Shown here: positions 33,273 to 42,700 of the stretch, one piece after another
How positions within the stretch are numbered: the first letter of the stretch is position 1
Layout of the letters: every line of letters starts with the position of its first letter
DNA from: Anabaena sp. UHCC 0187
GTDB lineage: Bacteria; Cyanobacteriota; Cyanobacteriia; Cyanobacteriales; Nostocaceae
NCBI RefSeq assembly: GCF_009712035.1
Contig: NZ_VILB01000012.1
Location: forward strand, 1 to 46,142
Length of the DNA stretch: 46,142 nucleotides
Direction of reading: 5' to 3'
Made by a program: the position numbers and the translations under genes
Notes under the pieces: generated by a model
Database searches by the model: none
What the model saw: the letters and a program-made list of their open reading frames with translations, nothing else
Told to the model about the DNA's origin: nothing

Positions 33273-34070
33273 TTATTTCTCCTTTATATTTGTATTCTGT
33301 CTAATTTCTTCAACACTTAATTTTAAAACTTGTGCAATTTGTTCTATGGTTAAACCCAATCCTATCAAACCGGGAACGGCTTCTAATTTAGCTTTAAGTT
33401 CCCCTTCTTCTCTTCCTTCTTCTTTTGCTTCTTGATAAAATCGGGTTTGTTTTAACTCACTTAATCCAAACATGGCTTCTATTTCCTCCCTATTCATTCT
33501 AGGAAACTTGTAAATTAAAATCGTCTCGATGATTTGCAATACTTGCTGCTGTTGAAGTTGAGAATCTATCTCTTGTTTAGTTCTATTGATTAATTCTCTA
33601 GCTTGAGTAATTGCCTTATCGTCCTTAGCGATGATTAGTTTTATTGTAGCAATACCAATGGGTAAAGATGTTGTTTCTCCTAATTCATCGAGATAAATAA
33701 CTCTAACCCGCTGACTGGTGAAGAATTCTTGATAATGCTGAATATCTCTTGTATCTATGGTGCGCGTTGGATAGATAACTACAGCATTCCAGCGACTTTT
33801 GGGTTTGTTTTGACGAATGTAAAGAAATATTTCGGCAAAGAGTCTATCGTAAAGATCCTCATCTGATTGAAATTGGACTTCTAAAAAGTAGATAGGGTTA
33901 TCTATGCTTTGGTTAGGTAAGAAAACTCCGTCTATTCTGAAGGCTGTTTGTTTGACTTCAACTGATGAAAATTGATAACTTTCGGCTAATTGGGGAGAGT
34001 TACCAATGAGTTCAAAAAATATGCTGGGTATTTCTTGAAATAACCGATAAAATATGCTGTCTGTTTTCAT
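33273..34070 (-). CDS. Rpn/PD-(D/E)XK nuclease family protein (DUF2887-like)
   Basis: A 265-residue protein of the Rpn family of recombination-promoting nucleases, often labelled DUF2887 in cyanobacteria. It starts FYRLFQEIPSIFFELIG. The nuclease core is Asp47 (AFRIDGVFLP) and Glu64-x-Gln66 (YFLEVQFQ), the ExQ form seen in this family. A helix-rich C-terminus follows, with an acidic-basic stretch EEGREEGELKAK. Relatives occur in large, variable paralogous sets and are thought to act on DNA during horizontal transfer. No neighbouring gene is obviously linked. Confidence 0.82.
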   Translation of the reverse strand: MKTDSIFYRLFQEIPSIFFELIGNSPQLAESYQFSSVEVKQTAFRIDGVFLPNQSIDNPIYFLEVQFQSDEDLYDRLFAEIFLYIRQNKPKSRWNAVVIYPTRTIDTRDIQHYQEFFTSQRVRVIYLDELGETTSLPIGIATIKLIIAKDDKAITQARELINRTKQEIDSQLQQQQVLQIIETILIYKFPRMNREEIEAMFGLSELKQTRFYQEAKEEGREEGELKAKLEAVPGLIGLGLTIEQIAQVLKLSVEEIRQNTNIKEK

Positions 34071-34313
34071 TTTGAAAAGTTATTTTAGATGCAATTAATC
34101 AATCAGATTTGCCGATTGTTTTCAAGAATCTAGCCTTTTTATATAAGTTGTAAATTGACTATTTTTGGAGATTGGATAGTATTTGTGCAAATTGCGTCAC
34201 AATATGTTAGAATTATAGCAAAATATGACAACTATTCAAAGTTAATTTGACATAATTTTGTCTTTTGTCAAGTTGAAGCCTAAAATCTACATTTTTTTGG
34301 AGTTTTCGAGTTT

Positions 34314-36947
34314 ATGACAACCTCACAGGAGAGGATTATCCCGACGGATTTGCGAGGTGAAATGTCGCGGTCTTATCTAGAATACGCCATGAGCGTAATT
34401 GTAGGTCGGGCGTTACCAGATGCTAGGGATGGTCTCAAACCTGTGCATCGTCGCATCCTCTATGCCATGCACGAACTGGGTTTACTACATGATCGCCCTT
34501 TCAGGAAATGCGCCCGGGTGGTCGGGGAAGTCTTGGGTAAATATCACCCCCACGGTGACACGGCAGTGTATGATGCTTTGGTGCGAATGGCGCAGGATTT
34601 CTCCATGCGATCGCCTCTCATCAGTGGACATGGTAACTTTGGTTCAGTAGATAATGATCCGCCGGCGGCAATGCGGTACACTGAGTGTCGTTTGCACGCC
34701 CTCACCAGTGTGGCCCTCCTCCAGGATATTGAAGCTGAAACCGTAGACTTTGCCGATAACTTCGACGGTTCTCAACAAGAACCCACAGTTTTACCCTCCC
34801 GCATTCCCCAACTTCTGTTAAATGGTTCTTCGGGAATTGCCGTGGGAATGGCGACAAATATTCCTCCGCACAACTTGGGAGAATTGATTGATGGATTAGT
34901 AGCCCTAATTCACAATCCAGAAATAACTGATATGCAGTTAATGCAGTATATTCACGGTCCCGACTTCCCGACTGGGGCGCAGATTTTGGGAGTTAGTGGC
35001 ATTAAAGAAGCTTACACCACTGGGCGCGGTTCAATTACCATGCGGGGTGTGGCCAATATTGAAACCATTACCCAACGCAACCGTCCAGAACGGGAAGCAA
35101 TTATCATTACCGAATTGCCTTATCAAACCAATAAAGCGGCATTAATCGAAAAAATTGCCGAGTTGGTGAATGATAAACGCATTGACGGCATTTCCGATAT
35201 CCGGGACGAGAGCGATCGTGATGGGATGAGAATCGTCATAGAATTAAAACGAGATGCCTATCCCCGCGTTGTTTTAAACAACCTTTATAAACAAACCCCT
35301 TTACAGTCTAATTTTGGGGCAAATATGTTGGCATTGGTCAACAGCGAACCCCAAACCCTGAACCTCAAACGTTTCCTCAGCGTCTTCCTAGATTTCCGCA
35401 TTCTCTCCATTGAACGCCGGACTCGCTATGAACTACGGAAAGCCCAGGAACGAGATCACCTATTACAAGGATTATTAATTGCCCTATCACGATTAGATGC
35501 AATTATTGTTTTAATTCGTCATGCACCAGACGCACCCACAGCCAAAGGTGAGTTAATTACAACTTACGGACTGTCGGAAGTGCAAGCAGACGCAATTTTG
35601 CAAATGCAGTTGCGACGATTAACAGCCCTAGAAGCTGACAAAATTCGCCTCGAACACGACGATTTACAAGTTAAAATTACCGACTTACTGGATATTTTAG
35701 CTAAACGGGAACGGGTGTTAGAAATCATTGAAACGGAAATTAGTCAAATTAAAACTAGTTTTGCCACACCCCGGAGAACAGTAATTACTCATGGGGAAGG
35801 AGACATAGATGATATTGACTTAATTGCCAATGAAAAGGCGATTATTCTGGTGACAGAACAAGGTTACATCAAACGGATGCCCGTCAACACCTTTGAATCC
35901 CAAAGCCGTGCCACCAGAGGCAAAGCGGGCGCGAAAGTCAAAGATGATGATACCATTGAGCATTTCTTGACCTGCTGCGACCATGATAGTATCTTATTTT
36001 TTAGCGATCGCGGAGTCGTCTACTGCCTAAGAGCATATCAAATTCCCGTCAGTTCTCGCACCAGTCGGGGGACACCGATTGTGCAAATGTTGCCCATTCC
36101 CAAAGAAGAAAAAATTACCTCCATTGTCCCCGTAGACGAATTTAGCAGCGAAGAATATCTCGTCATGCTCACCAAAGGCGGTAACATCAAAAAAACCGTC
36201 CTCGAAGCATTTAGCCACATTCGCGCCAACGGATTAATTGCCATATCCTTAGAAGAAGGCGACCAACTACGCTGGGTGAGAAGGGCGAGAGTAGAAGACA
36301 GCATTATTATCGGTTCGCGTCAAGGTATGGCCATTCATTTCCGCTGTACCCATGATCAACTGCGTCCCTTGGGTAGGGCAACTCGTGGCGTAAAATCCAT
36401 GAAACTCAAGAATAAAGACGAACTCATTGGCATGGATATCCTGCCAGCAGCTATTCTCGACACCTTAGCTACTGTCATAGAAGGGGAAAGCGAAGAAATC
36501 GAAGAAACCGCAGAAATTGAAGAAATTGTAGAAACCGCAGAAATTGCCGAAATCGAAAATAGCGAAGAAATCGTAGAAGTCAGCAACGCCAACAGTACCG
36601 GACCTTGGGTATTAGTCATTACCATGGGCGGTTATGGCAAGCGCGTTCCCGTTTCCCAATTCCGACTGCAAAACCGTGCCGGACAAGGTTTAATGGCCAC
36701 CAAATTCAAAAACCGCAAAACCAAAGACAAATTAGCCACCTTGCGAATTGTCAACAGCGACGAAGAAATCATGATGGCCACCAATCGCGGTATTATTATC
36801 CGTCAAGCGGTGAATGCCATTTCTATCCAATCAAGATCAGCCACTGGTGTTAGAGTGCAACGTCTAGACGAAGATGATGCCATCACCGGAGTAGCAATTG
36901 TTCCCCCCGACACAGGTGATAATGGCGAACTAGAAGAAGCAGAATAG
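34314..36947 (+). CDS. gyrA: DNA gyrase subunit A
   Basis: An 877-residue type IIA topoisomerase A subunit. It cuts and rejoins DNA and, with GyrB, introduces negative supercoils. The N-terminal domain shows [20 protein letters not shown] and [19 protein letters not shown], with Thr83 and Asp87 at the quinolone positions. The catalytic Tyr122 is in [10 protein letters not shown]. The C-terminal beta-pinwheel is complete but its GyrA-box position reads [10 protein letters not shown] instead of QRRGGKG. A Glu/Ile-rich stretch of about 40 residues interrupts the pinwheel around 36470-36595. Topoisomerase IV ParC is the alternative, but length and sequence fit cyanobacterial GyrA. GGAG lies 13 bases upstream of the ATG. 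Confidence 0.93.
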   Translation: MTTSQERIIPTDLRGEMSRSYLEYAMSVIVGRALPDARDGLKPVHRRILYAMHELGLLHDRPFRKCARVVGEVLGKYHPHGDTAVYDALVRMAQDFSMRSPLISGHGNFGSVDNDPPAAMRYTECRLHALTSVALLQDIEAETVDFADNFDGSQQEPTVLPSRIPQLLLNGSSGIAVGMATNIPPHNLGELIDGLVALIHNPEITDMQLMQYIHGPDFPTGAQILGVSGIKEAYTTGRGSITMRGVANIETITQRNRPEREAIIITELPYQTNKAALIEKIAELVNDKRIDGISDIRDESDRDGMRIVIELKRDAYPRVVLNNLYKQTPLQSNFGANMLALVNSEPQTLNLKRFLSVFLDFRILSIERRTRYELRKAQERDHLLQGLLIALSRLDAIIVLIRHAPDAPTAKGELITTYGLSEVQADAILQMQLRRLTALEADKIRLEHDDLQVKITDLLDILAKRERVLEIIETEISQIKTSFATPRRTVITHGEGDIDDIDLIANEKAIILVTEQGYIKRMPVNTFESQSRATRGKAGAKVKDDDTIEHFLTCCDHDSILFFSDRGVVYCLRAYQIPVSSRTSRGTPIVQMLPIPKEEKITSIVPVDEFSSEEYLVMLTKGGNIKKTVLEAFSHIRANGLIAISLEEGDQLRWVRRARVEDSIIIGSRQGMAIHFRCTHDQLRPLGRATRGVKSMKLKNKDELIGMDILPAAILDTLATVIEGESEEIEETAEIEEIVETAEIAEIENSEEIVEVSNANSTGPWVLVITMGGYGKRVPVSQFRLQNRAGQGLMATKFKNRKTKDKLATLRIVNSDEEIMMATNRGIIIRQAVNAISIQSRSATGVRVQRLDEDDAITGVAIVPPDTGDNGELEEAE

Positions 36948-36980
36948 ACTTTTTGCATCGCCTTTGACTTACATCAAATT

Positions 36981-37020
36981 CCCCCTCCTCGCCTGCGGGG
37001 AGGGGGGTTAGGGGGTGGGG
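36981..37020. repeat. GC-rich interspersed hairpin repeat after gyrA
   Basis: CCCCCTCC and GGAGGGGG form an 8-base stem around a 10-base loop and are followed by GTTAGGGGGTGGGG. This C/G-rich element is scattered in cyanobacterial genomes, usually between genes. Here it could help end gyrA transcripts, though no T run follows it. Confidence 0.65.
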
Positions 37021-37047
37021 TCTTAGGGTCGTTGAAAACATAAACTG

Positions 37048-38631
37048 ATGATCAAACTCGGACACCAAAAGATATCCAACTCCATTAAATATTATACCTT
37101 ATCCTTTATCAGTGGCATATTCATGGGAGCAACCGTCGCCCCCATTGGTGCGTGGTTCTTAGCCTGGGTTGCCCTTGTCCCCCTGTGGATACTAATTATT
37201 AAATATACATCCAAAACAGATCCCTCTGCCCCTCGCCCCCTGCCCCTTGCCCTAATTTGGGGTATCGGTTATCACGGAGTTGCCTTGTCATGGATTACAG
37301 GGATTCATCCAATGGATTGGTTAGGTGTCCCCTGGTTGCCAAGTCTCACTATTACCCTCCTTTGTTGGGCATTTATTAGCCTCTGGGGGGGAATCTTAGT
37401 CTCTGTTTGGGCGGCTTTAATGGTGCGCCTAGATAGGGGAAATCCTTGGTTGCGTGTTCTATTTGGGACAGCCCTTTGGTGTGGCTTAGAAAGCCTCTGG
37501 AGTGCTGGGCCTCTATGGTGGAGTTCTCTTGCTTACACTCAATCACCGCAAAATCTGGTAATTTTACATTTAGGACAACTCTCTGGGCCGAATACTGTCA
37601 CGGCGGTAATTGTGGCGTTTAATGGGTTAATTGCTGAATATGGATATGAGTATCTCACGCAAAGGCGCAAAGGCGCAAAGGAAGACAGGAGTTTAGGGAA
37701 AGGTTTTGTTAATGGTTATTTAATTTTGGCTGTTTCGCTATTAATTATTTCTCATTTTATCGGTTTTATTCTCTACACTGTACCCCTAAATTCAACCCCA
37801 AGTACGGCTTTGAAAATTGGAATTATTCAAGGTAATATTCCTAATAAAATTAAGGTTCTTCCTGAAGGTTTGCGGCGGGCGATTACAGGTTACACTGAAG
37901 GATATTTAAATTTAACTAATCAAGATGTGCAAGCTGTTCTTATCCCAGAAGCTGCTATACCTATTTTTTCCCGTAGTTTAACCCAAACTCCTTTATTAGC
38001 TGCTATTCGAGAAAAGGGTGTAATAGCTTGGATAGGTGCATTTGGTGAACAAGGAACTAGTTATACAAATAGTTTATTTACGGTTCTTGGTAATGGGGAA
38101 ATTACTAGCCGTTACGATAAATCTAAACTTGTGCCATTGGGAGAATATATTCCTTTTGAAAATATTTTAGGGGGAATTATTCAACGTTTATCACCACTAG
38201 AAGCACACCAAGTTCCGGGTAAAGCCAAACAAATTTTTGATACTCCTTTCGGAAGAGTAATTATTGGTATTTGTTATGAATCAGCTTTTGCGGAAAATTT
38301 CCGTTATCAAGCTTCTATGGGGGGAAAATTTATCCTCAGTTCTTCCAATGATGCCCACTATACTGCTGCTATGGCAAATCAACATCATGCCCAGGATATC
38401 ATGCGGGCAATTGAAACTGATAGATGGGCTGTGAGGGCAACAAATACGGGCTATTCAGGATTTATTAATCCCCATGGACAAACTCTCTGGAAATCGGCTT
38501 ATAACACCTACGAAACTCACGCAGAAACTATTTATCCTCGTCAAAATCAGACTTTATATGTGCGGTGGGGAGATTGGTTGACCCCTTTATTATTGACTTT
38601 ATCTGCTATGGCGTGGTTTATGGTAAAATAA
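37048..38631 (+). CDS. lnt: apolipoprotein N-acyltransferase
   Basis: A 527-residue membrane protein that transfers the third acyl chain to the N-terminal Cys of lipoproteins. The first 250 residues hold about seven transmembrane segments. The periplasmic nitrilase domain has the catalytic triad Glu301 (LIPEAAIP), Lys360 (DKSKLVPLGEYIPF) and Cys409 (IGICYES), and ends with MRAIETDRWAVRATNTGYSG. A final hydrophobic segment lies at the C-terminus. Between membrane and catalytic parts, a short segment (LTQRRKGAK) is coded by an interspersed DNA repeat. It may be co-transcribed with gyrA, 100 bases upstream. The sugar-binding lipoprotein at 856 would be a substrate. Confidence 0.92.
   Translation: MIKLGHQKISNSIKYYTLSFISGIFMGATVAPIGAWFLAWVALVPLWILIIKYTSKTDPSAPRPLPLALIWGIGYHGVALSWITGIHPMDWLGVPWLPSLTITLLCWAFISLWGGILVSVWAALMVRLDRGNPWLRVLFGTALWCGLESLWSAGPLWWSSLAYTQSPQNLVILHLGQLSGPNTVTAVIVAFNGLIAEYGYEYLTQRRKGAKEDRSLGKGFVNGYLILAVSLLIISHFIGFILYTVPLNSTPSTALKIGIIQGNIPNKIKVLPEGLRRAITGYTEGYLNLTNQDVQAVLIPEAAIPIFSRSLTQTPLLAAIREKGVIAWIGAFGEQGTSYTNSLFTVLGNGEITSRYDKSKLVPLGEYIPFENILGGIIQRLSPLEAHQVPGKAKQIFDTPFGRVIIGICYESAFAENFRYQASMGGKFILSSSNDAHYTAAMANQHHAQDIMRAIETDRWAVRATNTGYSGFINPHGQTLWKSAYNTYETHAETIYPRQNQTLYVRWGDWLTPLLLTLSAMAWFMVK
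37654..37681. repeat. in-frame GGCGCAAA tandem repeat within lnt
   Basis: CTCACGCAAAGGCGCAAA continues with another GGCGCAAAGG, a typical cyanobacterial short tandem repeat. It is read in frame as LTQRRKGAK in a region of Lnt outside the catalytic domain. Confidence 0.75.
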
Positions 38632-38650
38632 TCCTCAACCACTCAAACTC

Positions 38651-38685
38651 TTACTCTCTGTGTCTCTGCGTCTGGGCGAGAGATA
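38651..38685. repeat. CTCTGTGTCTCTGCGTCT-type interspersed repeat
   Basis: A CTCTGTGTCTCTGCGTCTG repeat of the kind found between cyanobacterial genes lies in the lnt/TspO-like convergence. It supplies the stop codon and last residues of the TspO-like protein. Confidence 0.65.
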
Positions 38686-39454
38686 AATTCTTGCTTTTAA
38701 TTATTGCTAGAAATATCAGAATAACAGCCAAAAATATCGCTAAATTCCGCAATACATCAATATTACTATGTTTAACAGCGATCGCTATTAATGCCCAAAC
38801 CGTAACACCAGTATAGGCAATATCTTTGTACCTAATTGCAATCACAGCCGCAATCGTTGTTGCTATCACCAACATGATCATAGTCCAGACCTGACTATTA
38901 ATACCCCAACCATTCCAACCATAAAAATATAGTGCAGAAGCCACATTGACCACAGTTGCCACAGAAATCCAACCCAAATAAATACTAATAGGATTATGCA
39001 AGCATAACTTTTTCGTTTGAGATACCCGCTTTTTGCCAATGTCTAAAAGATGATAAATTATCATTAGCGGGATTAAAATACCAAACATAGCAAGAACGGA
39101 AAAAGCAAACAGTCTAGATAGAAATAAATACACCCAAATACTTTGAAAAACAGAAGCAATCACTAACAAATATCCTGTTTTACGTAAATCTTCATCCTGT
39201 TTTTGGTTAGGTAGAAATTGATAAACTGCTAAAGCAAATAATCCTAAATAAATCACGCCCCAGACCACAAAAGCATAGTTAGCAGGAATAATCAACACAT
39301 CTTTAAATAAAGTGTTAGAAATTGCCCCTATACTCAGTCCATTTAAGGGAAAAATATTTGATGCTACATTCACCACAAAAGCACCAACAACAGCAACTAA
39401 AGTTATTAGTTGTCGGATAAAATCTTGATTATTATGAGAATTAGATTGCTGCAT
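38651..39454 (-). CDS. TspO/MBR-related membrane protein
   Basis: A 267-residue integral membrane protein with about seven hydrophobic segments. The arrangement and segments such as PANYAFVVWGVIYLGLFAL and ISIYLGWISVATVVNVASAL resemble the extended TspO/MBR-like family, which in cyanobacteria is longer than the five-helix TspO. Its ligand and function are unknown. The last ten residues (SLAQTQRHRE) are coded by an interspersed repeat in the intergenic DNA after lnt, so the natural end of the protein was probably further upstream. It follows the ferredoxin gene by 6 bases and is probably co-transcribed with it. It converges on lnt. Confidence 0.7.
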   Translation of the reverse strand: MQQSNSHNNQDFIRQLITLVAVVGAFVVNVASNIFPLNGLSIGAISNTLFKDVLIIPANYAFVVWGVIYLGLFALAVYQFLPNQKQDEDLRKTGYLLVIASVFQSIWVYLFLSRLFAFSVLAMFGILIPLMIIYHLLDIGKKRVSQTKKLCLHNPISIYLGWISVATVVNVASALYFYGWNGWGINSQVWTMIMLVIATTIAAVIAIRYKDIAYTGVTVWALIAIAVKHSNIDVLRNLAIFLAVILIFLAIIKSKNLSLAQTQRHRE

Positions 39455-39460
39455 AGATCA

Positions 39461-39694
39461 TTACCAAGTTGGATCACTAAAAAGATGTATTGTTAATTTC
39501 TCTTTTCCCGGTGGAACTGCGGTAATACAAGCCCGGACAATTTCCCCATCGTCTAATTCTACAGTACAAGCGTGACAAGTCCCCATGAGACAACCGGTAG
39601 GAATTGATACTCCAGCCCGTTCTGCGACATCTAACAACGGTTCTCCTACTTCGGCATTAACGGTGATATCATCTGGTAAAAAATTAATTTGCAT
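39461..39694 (-). CDS. 2Fe-2S plant-type ferredoxin
   Basis: A 77-residue ferredoxin with a beta-grasp fold. The cluster ligands follow C-X4-C-X2-C in PTGCLMGTCHACTVELDDGE, with a fourth Cys in VRACITAVPPG. Sequence and length place it in the short fdx/Fd group rather than the photosynthetic PetF type, whose first ligand motif is usually longer. It transfers single electrons in the cytosol; the partner is unknown. It is the first gene of a two-gene unit with the TspO-like protein. Confidence 0.9.
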   Translation of the reverse strand: MQINFLPDDITVNAEVGEPLLDVAERAGVSIPTGCLMGTCHACTVELDDGEIVRACITAVPPGKEKLTIHLFSDPTW

Positions 39695-39757
39695 AGTTAT
39701 AAGGCAGTTTTTATTTGCTCAAGAATACCTAAAAGATAGTAATTACGAATTATTCTC

Positions 39758-42700
39758 CTAATCACTTTGACACAAAGTGCGATAACTTTGCTCTCTATAG
39801 GCATCGCTTCTGGTCATATTTCGATTATATAGTAGATAATCTTTTAATATATTGCAATTACTTTTCAGTAAACTTTCTAATTTAATATCTGACAACTTCC
39901 GTAAAATTACATGACCTTGACCACTACCAGCAGCCAATATTTTACCATCTGGACTAAAAGTGACACTGGTTAACTCTTCGGCATCACCTTTTAAAACCAT
40001 GAGTAAAACACCTTCTTGATTCCACAGCCTGAGTTTATTATCACTGCTTACGGCCAGAGTTTTACCATCGGGACTAAACTTAACACTAATAAAACCATCA
40101 CCATAGCCCATGAGGGTTTTTTGTAATTGACCGTTCTCACTCCAAATTTTTACGGTACTATCAAGACTGACTGAAGCTAATAATTTACTATTAGGCGACC
40201 ATTCTACACCATTTACTCTGCGAGTATGACCACTTAAATTTTTGATCATTTTGCCATCACTTGTCCATAATTTTACCAGTTTGTCATCACTAGCTGAAGC
40301 TAATAATTTGCCATTAGGGCTAAAACTAATCCAATTAACTGCGTCCTTATGACCAGATAATGTTTTTAGTAATTTACCATTTTGATTCCACAATTTTATG
40401 GTTTTATCCTTACTAGCAGAAGCGAGAATTTTACCATCAGGCGACCAAGCTACAGCTAAAACTGTATCATGATGACCAGATAATGTTTTTAATAATTTAC
40501 CATTTTGATTCCATAATTTTATGGTTTTATCCTTACTAGCAGAAGCGAGAATTTTACCATCAGGCGACCAGGCTACACCCCAAACTTGATCATGATGACC
40601 TGTGAGAATTTTTAATAGTTGACCTTCCCGATTCCAGATTTTTATTGTTTGATCTCGACTAGCACCGGCAATAATGCTACTATCAGGACTAAAACTAATA
40701 CTTGTTACCCAATCATCATTGATTTGGCGATTACGTAAAATCAGACTATCCCAACGCCATAAAATAATAGTTTTATCCCTACCTCCAGAAGCTAAAGTTA
40801 GTCCGTCAGGACTGAAATTCACACTATTTACCCAACTATTGTGTCCTCGCAGAGTTCCTAGTAAATTACCATCCAGACTCCAAAGTTTAACTGTTTCGTC
40901 CATACTAGCAGATGCTAAAGTATGACTATCACGGCTAAAATTGACGCTGATAACACCGCTGCTGTGTCCAGAGAGAATCTTGAGTAATTTACCTTCTCGA
41001 CTCCATAATTTAATTTTTTTATCTAAACTTGCAGAAGCCAGAATTTTACTATCAACAGACCAAGCTATCGCTACAACAGCATCTTCATGGGCTGCTAAAG
41101 TTTTTAGTAACTTACCTTCTCGATTCCATAGTTTAATTGTTTTATCAGCACTGCTAGAAGCAAGAATTTCACCATCACTAGACCAAGCCACAGCTAAAAC
41201 AGCATCTTTATGACCTAGTAAAGTTTTTAGTAGCTTACCTTCTTTACTCCACAATTTTATAGTCTGATCGGTACTTGCAGAGGCGATAATTTGACCATTA
41301 GGATGAAAACTAACGCTATTTACTACAGATGTATGTCCAAATAAAGTTTTTAGTAGTTTACCATCCCGATGCCATAATTTGATTGTGTTGTCTTGACTAG
41401 CGGAAACTAGCATTTGACTATCAGGACTGAAACTAATACTATTTACTATATCTTCATGGCCTGATAAGGTCTTCACTAAAACACCATTAGGACTCCAAAG
41501 ATTAATTGTTGTATCTGCACTAGCTGAAGCTATTAAAGATTTATCTGCACTAAATGTCACCATTTTTACCCCAGATAAATGACCTTCTAAACGGTTACGT
41601 TCTTTAACTCCATAAACAGCTTGATATAGTGAAGTTAGCACCTTTTCTTGAGTAGAAGTATCTATCCATAGAGTTTTTTTTAATTTTTTCCCGGCTTTTA
41701 AACTTTCTTTAAGAGCATCAATACCTTTTTGAGAAGCAAATAAAGCTTCACTAGATGCACTTAAGGTTTGCATTTCACTATCTGTGGCTGTAATCACAGA
41801 AGTAGTTAAGCCAAAAATAGCAATAATACAAGCTGTTAAAGCTATTTTTAAGGTGATATTTAATCTTATCGCACTTAACCGTTGTTTTTCTTGACTATCA
41901 GCTAGTTTAGAAGTTAATTCTTTTTCTTTGAGTTCTGTTCGCAGATGTTCAATTTCTATTTGGCTTTCTTCTTCTCGCTTGCGTAATTCTCTGAGTTCTG
42001 TAAGTAAATTATCTCCCTCTTGATGGTGAGTATGTACTAAAGTAACGTCGTTCTGGGTTTTTCTTAATTCACTTTTGAGGCGTTCAATTTGTTGATAGCT
42101 ATTTCTGACTTTATCCCGTAATTTATTAATTTGTGTTTGTAACCCAGATTCTTGTTGTTGTAGGTAACGAATTAAGTCTACTAAATAATCATGAATTAAT
42201 TGATAGCGTTCGGGAATATTGGGAAATACAACAACTAAACCGGAGCGCACTAAAATATCTAAAATTAGCTCTAGTTTACTGGCATCTTCTAATTCTGATA
42301 ATTCTGATTTTAATTCAGCACGGGTTTTAAAAGGTCTTTTATTATGATCATCTGTTAATAAGTATAAAACTAGGAGAGCAGCCCGTTCATTTTCTCGTCC
42401 ACATTCTTTAATTAATTCTTTAATATAGGTTTGAATTAACTTATTTGGGCGATAGGGCTGATATTGTGCCAGAGTAGTAATATATTTATCTTGTAATTGT
42501 GCGCCCGCTAATTGTAATTCTATGGGGCGAACTTCGCCAAGTTCTGAAGACAAATCAGCAACTAGGGCATCAATTAAATCTGGTTCTAATTTTAGTTGTG
42601 ATTCTTGATGTGAACGTTCGGTTAATTTTTGAATAATTTTCCGAGCGTTTTCAGGGGAAAAATTATTTAATTGATAACGAATATTTTTGTCAAGAATATT

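Noticed and set aside
36038-36625. Antisense open frames within gyrA, including a Ser/Ile-rich one
   Set aside because: They are reverse readings of the conserved gyrase sequence and of its Glu-rich insertion.
39900-41600. Regular repeats that might suggest a CRISPR array
   Set aside because: The period is about 123 bases and every unit translates into a WD40 blade, so these are coding repeats.
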